Assembly (NCBI GenBank): GCA_024220505.1
Contig: JAKZZE010000035.1
Span: 1-64,000, forward strand
Source of the DNA: Rhizopus arrhizus
Taxonomy: Eukaryota > Mucoromycota > Mucoromycetes > Mucorales > Rhizopodaceae
Length of the DNA: 64,000 nt
Direction of reading: 5' to 3'
The stretch's first letter is position 1. Every line of letters begins with the position of its first letter. Positions 57,942-64,000 of this stretch are shown one piece after another. The notes under the pieces were generated by a model. It worked only from the letters and a program-made list of their open reading frames with translations, made no database searches and was not told where the DNA came from. The translations under genes and the position numbers were made by a program.

Positions 57942-58565
57942 CTATCCAAGAAACTCAAAGAAAGGTACCGGATCAACAAAATCAGGACGATGAATGGAGA
58001 CAATGTCCGTAGCAAGATGAAAATCCTTCATGTAGAGAAATAAATTCATAATATTCAATGTGTCGCTGATGAACTGAGTATCATGGCCAGCTGTAGTTCT
58101 TTTTAGTATAGCAGATACCGCATCTCCAAGCGCTTTTCGTTTTGTGGCGCCCACAACCCCTTCTTTTCTATTTCTTAGCTTTCTTACGCTCACATTCATC
58201 ACACCCAATGCTAAAACTTCACCGATCATTGTATGAGGAACCCTTCTCGTCAAAGGTAATCCTATGATTGCTTGTGTGTCACACTGGCCCTAGTTATATC
58301 GAAGCTCTAATTCAGCAGCTTTGTACGTAAAGTCTGCCTTTTTTTTTTTTAACAAAAGATTTTGATTTGAAGACAATCATTTAGCAATGCTACGTTCATA
58401 ATACTTTGGCATTCGAAGTGTAGTTACATTAACTTTTACTACACATCCCTTTCGGAAAGTTTTATTTGAATCATTGGTTTCTTCTAATATTGCCAGTGAA
58501 AAGTACAATAAATATGGATTATTACCTAGCAAGATAGAGAATACATCAACCAGGTTCGAAAACAA
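57942..58565 (-). pseudogene. Unrecognised accessory coding remnant
   Basis: Two minus-strand pieces. The first, 58565-58377, reads FRKGCVVKVNVTTLRMPKYY. The second runs from about 58,340, through one stop near 58,293, to 57942, and reads ADFTYKAAELELRYN, then TRRVPHTMIGEVLALGVMNV, KRKALGDAVSAILKR and FVDPVPFFEFLG. The protein-like composition on both sides of a stop suggests a broken gene, perhaps with introns. No domain is recognised. Confidence 0.4.
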
Positions 58566-60271
58566 AAAAAAAAAAAAAAATTACAAGAAATGCATTGTGT
58601 AATATCAAAAGTGGATAGTCTAGAAGAGTTTTCAATTATGAAAAGAATAATATCCGTAACACTAATGACACAAGATGGAATACAAAACGATTAACTTGTC
58701 AGCAATTTATTGAACGATATTATAGCTTTTATAAAGAAGCTGATGCAACTTATATCATCTATTTGTATTGGATATAGACTTAGTACTAATCTTTATTTTA
58801 TAACAGCACAATAAAAGTAGTAATAGACTCCCAATCATCTAATACGCTCTCGGGGTCAATTGTTAATAAATAAGACGTATAAATGCGACAAGCGAATTGT
58901 ATGCTTTTGCTGATCATTCAAAAGGTCAAATTAGTAAATGTTACAAAAAAATAGAGTTTTAATAAGTAAAGTCTAAAGCCATCATCCAAAAACTAATCAC
59001 TTTAAATAATATGAAGTATTGCTTCTAAGCATTAGGTTTTTTTTTTTACTGGCTTCTGCACATAATTCATAACGACATTTTGTTCCTTTTTTAACGACAT
59101 ATTCTTTTATTTTTCAGCGACAAATTTTTCTAATAATAATAAATATAAAATAAAAGGAAAGAAAAAGGAAAGGAAAATATATGTATACATGTAAGAAAGA
59201 AGAAAAAATAATAATAAAAAAAGAACACAAAACTATGTTTCAAAACTTTGTAAGACGTCATTTTCGAAATTTTTATTGGCTGGTAATTTTTTGTAAAATT
59301 CAATCCTCTTTCATTGTTGCTACTTTTTTTATTTAAAAGATATAGCTGAATAGCGTCACTGTTTTCAAGGAGATAGAGAAGTGCGATACAAATATTTGTT
59401 TTATAATAAATGGAAAGCTGACTCTCTTCAATTCATGCTGATCAGTTTACATCTCATAACGATCGACCAATCAAATTAATTATTTACTTTAGCAAAACTT
59501 GGAAATAAAAACTGTCTTGTTGGATAGGATAAGGTCTCCAGTGTCAAAATTTATTACGGTATAATCTGTAGTTTATTTACATTTTATTATTATTCATCGT
59601 TTTAATATGAGATACTAAATAAGCTTCTTTGCGCATGCCTTCCACGTTAGCAAGCGGCATTAATACATAATCATGACGTAGTTGAAACCGGCATTTGGAA
59701 ACACAGAAACTGGAAACAACTCTTCAATCCATATTCGTGTTTCCAAGTGCCAAGGATTGACGTCTTGCTGAAAAGAACAAAGTAGTTTTCTTTTATTAAA
59801 GCAAAGTCTTTCGACATCGACGTTTTTGGATCATCCTGCTACTATAATATATCAAAGTAGATTTATAAAAACATGTTTCTTGCTGATGTGTTCACTTCTT
59901 ATTGATTAAAATATGTCAATCGAGTATTTGATAAATATGAAGAAACAAAAACATAATTGAAGAACACTATATCGAAGGCGTCTTATACTCCAAAACCGCT
60001 GATAAGATTTTGTTCGATGATGACTTCTTAAAGTTATTTTTCAAATAAGGAAATAATGATGTGTGTGCTTGACTTCAGGAGTGCTTAACCAGTTTTTTTT
60101 TTTTTTTCTTTAATATGTTGTTTGAAAGAACATGGGCATTCATGTTGATTTTTATTTATTGAATAAATTATGTATTATTGTAGTAGATAAAGTCGCGTAA
60201 ATGTTTAAAGGAGGTAACATAGTGAAAGTTTTTAGTATTAAGGTTGAAATAGGATGTGCATAGTATAGGCT
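58566..60271. other. Intergenic
   Basis: 1.7 kb of AT-rich DNA with no supported gene, RNA or repeat. Confidence 0.45.

Positions 60272-60273
<2 letters not shown>

Positions 60274-60344
<71 letters not shown>
60274..60344. repeat. Poly(T) tract of about 70 nt
   Basis: An uninterrupted T run of about 70 bases, the longest in the window. It could be the tail of a retroposed sequence on the minus strand, but I see no recognisable element beside it. Confidence 0.9.
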
Positions 60345-60351
<7 letters not shown>

Positions 60352-61600
60352 ACACACGAACAAAACTAGATTTCTTTTATTCACGTCATATAAAGCCCCA
60401 GCTTCAGACGGATCAACTAAAGAGGTTTCTATCCAAAGGGACTTCAGTTTGCTATGAATCTCCAACACAAGCAAGTTTCATCTACAATTGATTCCCATAA
60501 GAACTTCAGATGATGAACAGCAACACGATTGTGCTTTTTCAACTCATACTTCAGTGAAGGTGGCATATTTGTATATTGGTACAGATATCAAGGTGCTTTG
60601 GCTTGTAATGCATGGTGTCCCTCTGAAAAGTAAAAAGCATAGTAGCGTGAGCAAACTTTGAAGAACGCACTTGAAGATAATCAATAAATGGTCAAGTCCT
60701 ATAGTGTTATAGAGAAGTTTTGGTAAGTTACTTTTCGTTTGATTATTACAGCGTACATGCAAATTGATTGTTTTCATGTATATTCATCAACTCACCCCAG
60801 TAATGTTCTATTCATCGGACACACGGTCTTTGGGTTGAAGGTGGCTGCAAAACCGTAATAAGGAACCAGGTTTAAACTTTTGCTACCTATTGTGTACAGA
60901 GATTACAAGCTATGAGCTGTCTGGAAACCTGTTTCCAAGATTTCCAACTGTTGAAAGTTTTCCATCATAGGGACAGTCTCAACAGCTTTCAGTAATGTCT
61001 TTTAAATAAAAAACAAAACCTACTAGTCCGAAGCATCACTCATGCTGCTCAAGCAAAAGAAAAAAAAATATTATCTTTTAACTATATAAAGTGATTACCT
61101 GACCATGGAAAAAAAAGACTGGTATATTAGAATATAATGTACAAGTGGTATTCACGTTTCGTAGTCTGATGTGTTGGATGGACAGTGTTCTCAAGAACTT
61201 CATACGAGAAAAAAAAAATCAATATGTTGCCGAAGCAGAGGCTGAAAATGTGGTAAATGCTCTCAGAGCCACGCTTTATTTTCCTTTATATTTTTAAAAA
61301 CTTGTTTCAACCCCTTTCTTCCCCATATCTTTCAATGCTAGCTATATAATATATCTTTTTTTTTTTGGGGGGGGAGGGTGATAAATATGCTAAAATAATT
61401 TTTTGATCTTGGATATCCATGAAGGGTGGGCATTTACCATATTTTCAGCCTCTGCTTCGGCAACATATTGATTATAACTCAATTTTTTATTTTTTTGGAT
61501 GGATAAGAAATTTTGATATTCAATCAAAGAAATGCTGGAACCAAGTTTTCCATGTGGTACTGTTCTCCGTAAATGAAAAAATTGGATTTGCTATACTGCT
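60345..61600. other. Intergenic with a 43-bp inverted repeat
   Basis: No gene is supported. It contains the hairpin-forming repeat described separately, and a G-run at about 61368-61374. Confidence 0.45.
61217..61473. repeat. 43-bp inverted repeat around a 171-bp loop
   Basis: Bases 61217-61259 (AATCAATATGTTGCCGAAGC... ) and 61431-61473 (...GCTTCGGCAACATATTGATT) are reverse complements with one mismatch. The repeat is close to the 3' end of the tyrosine-recombinase relic. It may be a small foldback element, or part of the inverted/internal repeat structure that DIRS-type elements carry. Confidence 0.85.
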
Positions 61601-62284
61601 ATTTTGAGATTCTTGTGTTGTCAGTTTGTAATAATATTTTTCGAAAGTGCTTGTTTTTTAGCTCCAGTTGGCATGTTGCTTGACAGGTTGTATAGAGTGG
61701 CCGCGTTCTACTGCTTTTGTACTTGCTGCTGAGTGGAAAGAGTGTGGTTTATGTATTTTGGTGTTAATACTTGTATCCTTCATGACTGTCGAAAGCCAAC
61801 CGGCAATTGTACCCGATTTAATGGATGCTGATTCTTTGTTGTCATGGTCCAAATATGTGAGAAGGAGCATGTGGTCAGTAGGTAAATTAGTTTGCAAATA
61901 TTCAGTACGTTTAACAAGCTTGTACTGCGCTATGTTGGTACAGAGTACTGACATCTCTATTAACCTTAATTGTGTTGTTTTTACTTGTGTTTCTTTTGCT
62001 TCAGTGAAGTGTATGATTACTGGTTTGACTGTATTCTCTTCCATCTTAACGTTGTCGTGTTGATATTGTAATCTTCCAATATCAGAGTATAATCGTCCTA
62101 AAACATTAAAGTGAAATTGTTTTTTAAATTGTAAAGTGTGTAAGCAAATGCTATCGTTATCGCTCCAATTATCTTTTATGTAATTACACAAAATTGATGT
62201 ATCCCAAGTACATAATTGTCCTGGTTTTGGAATTCTGGTTTCTCTATGCCGTTTTGCCTTAAAAAATTGTTCGATCTTGAGATG
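61601..62284 (-). pseudogene. Tyrosine recombinase of DIRS/Crypton type, inactivated
   Basis: A minus-strand frame open from 62284 (just after a stop, possibly at an AG acceptor) to a TAA at 61658. It begins KIEQFFKAKRHRETRIPKPGQLC, a typical lead-in to the catalytic domain, then CLHTLQFKKQF and GRLYSDIGRLQ (first Arg region), TEAKETQVKTTQL (Lys region), and PHSFHSAASTKAVERGHSI, where the H-x-x-R box has His in place of Arg. It ends ANWS, then TAA. Past the stop, in the same frame, comes TFEKYYYK, the expected position of the nucleophilic Tyr. So a stop separates the Tyr from the rest and the Arg is lost: a dead copy. DIRS and Crypton elements both use such enzymes; no reverse transcriptase is seen nearby to decide which. 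Confidence 0.78.
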
Positions 62285-64000
62285 CTATTGGTAGCCTTTC
62301 TGGGTATAAATACTTGAATACAGATGCGATAGAAGACCTTAAACTATTGTGTTAAAGATACATAAGATTATAGTCACTTTATTTTAGTAAAAGGAATCGG
62401 ATATGATCCTAAATAGTATGCTGACATAACTTGGAATCATTTATAACATTATTCCCAACACAGATCAATAGAATACTTTAATTAGATTTTTATATTAAGC
62501 TTTATTCATATTAACTTTACATAATCAAATAAAATGACATGGTTGTAATATAGTTTATTGATAGTATGAGCATGTTGAATAGGGAATGACGATTACTTAC
62601 CAGATAATCATTAGTCATGAAAACATTTATTCTGACTGAGATATGATTGTTAGCAATGATATCCAATCACGGAACTAAAGGTCTTTATATTCATCCATAC
62701 CGTCTCCTTAAATAATTCTGCATCTAGAATTATCTGAAACCATCTCAATAGCATAATTGACAATACAAGCTAGGAACAGGCTAAACTAATAATTAGAAAT
62801 AGTAATCATCTATTCTGTCAAGTTGATTATAAATCTGTCCTAATTCTTTATCCGTATCATGTCTATAAATACTCTCACTTCTTACATGTAGAAAAACAAG
62901 AGTTATCTTAACTTAATAAAGAGATACCAAGTTCTAACAGTATTTCTTTATCTTTATTGTATTTTAATTAAAAACCCCTTTCCTAAACAAATTGAGGTGT
63001 GATGTTGAGTAAACTCGATTGTCCATAAGAAAAAAAAATGTCTTGTTTATATCATATTGTTCAGGATCTTCCATTGGCTTTTGTGCCTTATACCATAATA
63101 CTCATTGTTTCCATCCATTATTGTATACTCTTCTCGTATTTTTCCTTAGATTGTGCGTAAGAAATTTGATTGGTTCTGTTTTGCCAAATACAAAATAAGA
63201 GACAAAAACTAAAAAAGACAATAGTTGTGAAATTAAAGATTATATATATGACTTTATTAATAAAAAACATTTGAGGCTATTTATACTTTTTGGACGTCTG
63301 GGTCTTTACCACTATTTCAATTGATTGGTTAAAAGAATGATATAAGATAAAGGAAATATAGTAGATGGTTAATAGCCGCTGTCTTCTTCACGAATCAAGA
63401 AACAATGTAGTGGATAAACTATCGACCTAACAATATTTATCAAATAAGGTTGGATTGAACTGCCGTTGTTGTAATCAGGTGTTGTAAATCAGTGTCTGAT
63501 TGATGTATCCATCATTCATAACTCGATATGAAAACAGTATTAATAAACTACATGTAAAATATATCCAATAGATAGGCTACAGGTTAGTTCGGATAATCTT
63601 CATTAAGGATAAGATGCTGCGTAATTGCATGGTCAAATTATATTAAATCCAGGGACTAAATCACAATCAATCACACTCAATCATATATGAGCATTCTATG
63701 AATAAATACTTCTGATGACAAATATAACAATGGAAGAGTATAGACCCCTTATCTATTTGTCATGAGTTGTATCATACTCATTAATTATTAATCCATGACG
63801 TGAAATATTATCTGTGTATGAAAAATACAGTGCCACACAAAACCCTTCAAGTGCTTTATTTTTTTTTCGTTTTTTGCTTGTCACCAAGTATTGAGTACTA
63901 CAATTGGTAGCATACTATACCTCGTTTGAGAGCTACGGTGACGGAGTACCTGGATAATGTTTAAACTTCAATACACATGTAATGGCCGCGGAGTAATATC
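62285..64000. other. Terminal stretch; possible solo LTR at about 62.57-62.94 kb
   Basis: AT-rich DNA without genes. A segment from TGTTGAATAGGG (near 62575) to TTCTAACA (near 62941) has a TATAAAT at about 62868 and AATAAAG at about 62916, the spacing seen in fungal LTRs and in the 359-bp insertion at 50.0 kb. No target duplication is visible, so this is only a suggestion. Nothing is recognised from 62,950 to the end. Confidence 0.25.

Noticed and set aside
60152..60355. 67-codon minus frame
   Set aside because: Almost entirely lysine from the poly(T) tract.

Overview
The window looks like nuclear DNA of an early-diverging fungus, most likely Mucoromycota (Mucorales-like). It is AT-rich and full of long homopolymers. 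Genes carry short GT-AG introns, mostly 40-80 nt, with CTRAY-like branch sites. The transposon mix (two non-LTR families, a Tc1/IS630-type DNA transposon, a DIRS/Crypton-type tyrosine recombinase) fits that group. This placement is inference; there is no rRNA or housekeeping marker to fix it.

Layout. 1-10,964 is a huge inverted repeat: two nearly identical 2.8-kb arms around a 5.3-kb spacer that holds a decayed LINE and a nuclease-like fragment. 10,965-22,600 is gene-poor, with microsatellites, a diverged third copy of the arm sequence and weak coding remnants. 22,600-33,600 is the gene island: a homeodomain protein, a three-repeat MYB protein, a VHS-GAT trafficking adaptor, a coiled-coil protein, a small conserved-looking protein and a Ser/Thr kinase of PAS-kinase type, plus three coding-like stretches I could not resolve. 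33,600-38,700 is mostly empty.

38,700-64,000 is an accessory, transposon-rich region. It has an intact seven-exon gene with a PD-(D/E)XK-like motif, a LINE that has kept its 5' half, a broken DDE transposase beside a 22-23-bp repeat array, a broken second PD-(D/E)XK-like gene, and then a nested composite at 47.9-56.6 kb. The composite is an element with long inverted repeats that encodes a five-exon serine-recombinase-like protein. A nearly full-length LINE has inserted in its left arm, leaving a 14-bp target duplication and an empty site in the right arm. That LINE is itself split by a 359-bp insertion. A LINE 3' end, an unrecognised remnant and a tyrosine-recombinase pseudogene follow.

The host genes are unrelated regulators and trafficking or signalling proteins, not a pathway. 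The most interesting candidate system is the serine-recombinase-like gene whose promoter and first ~46 codons lie inside the inverted repeats. Splice models come from reading frame and splice consensus only. Several frameshifts lie in or near homopolymers and could be assembly errors.
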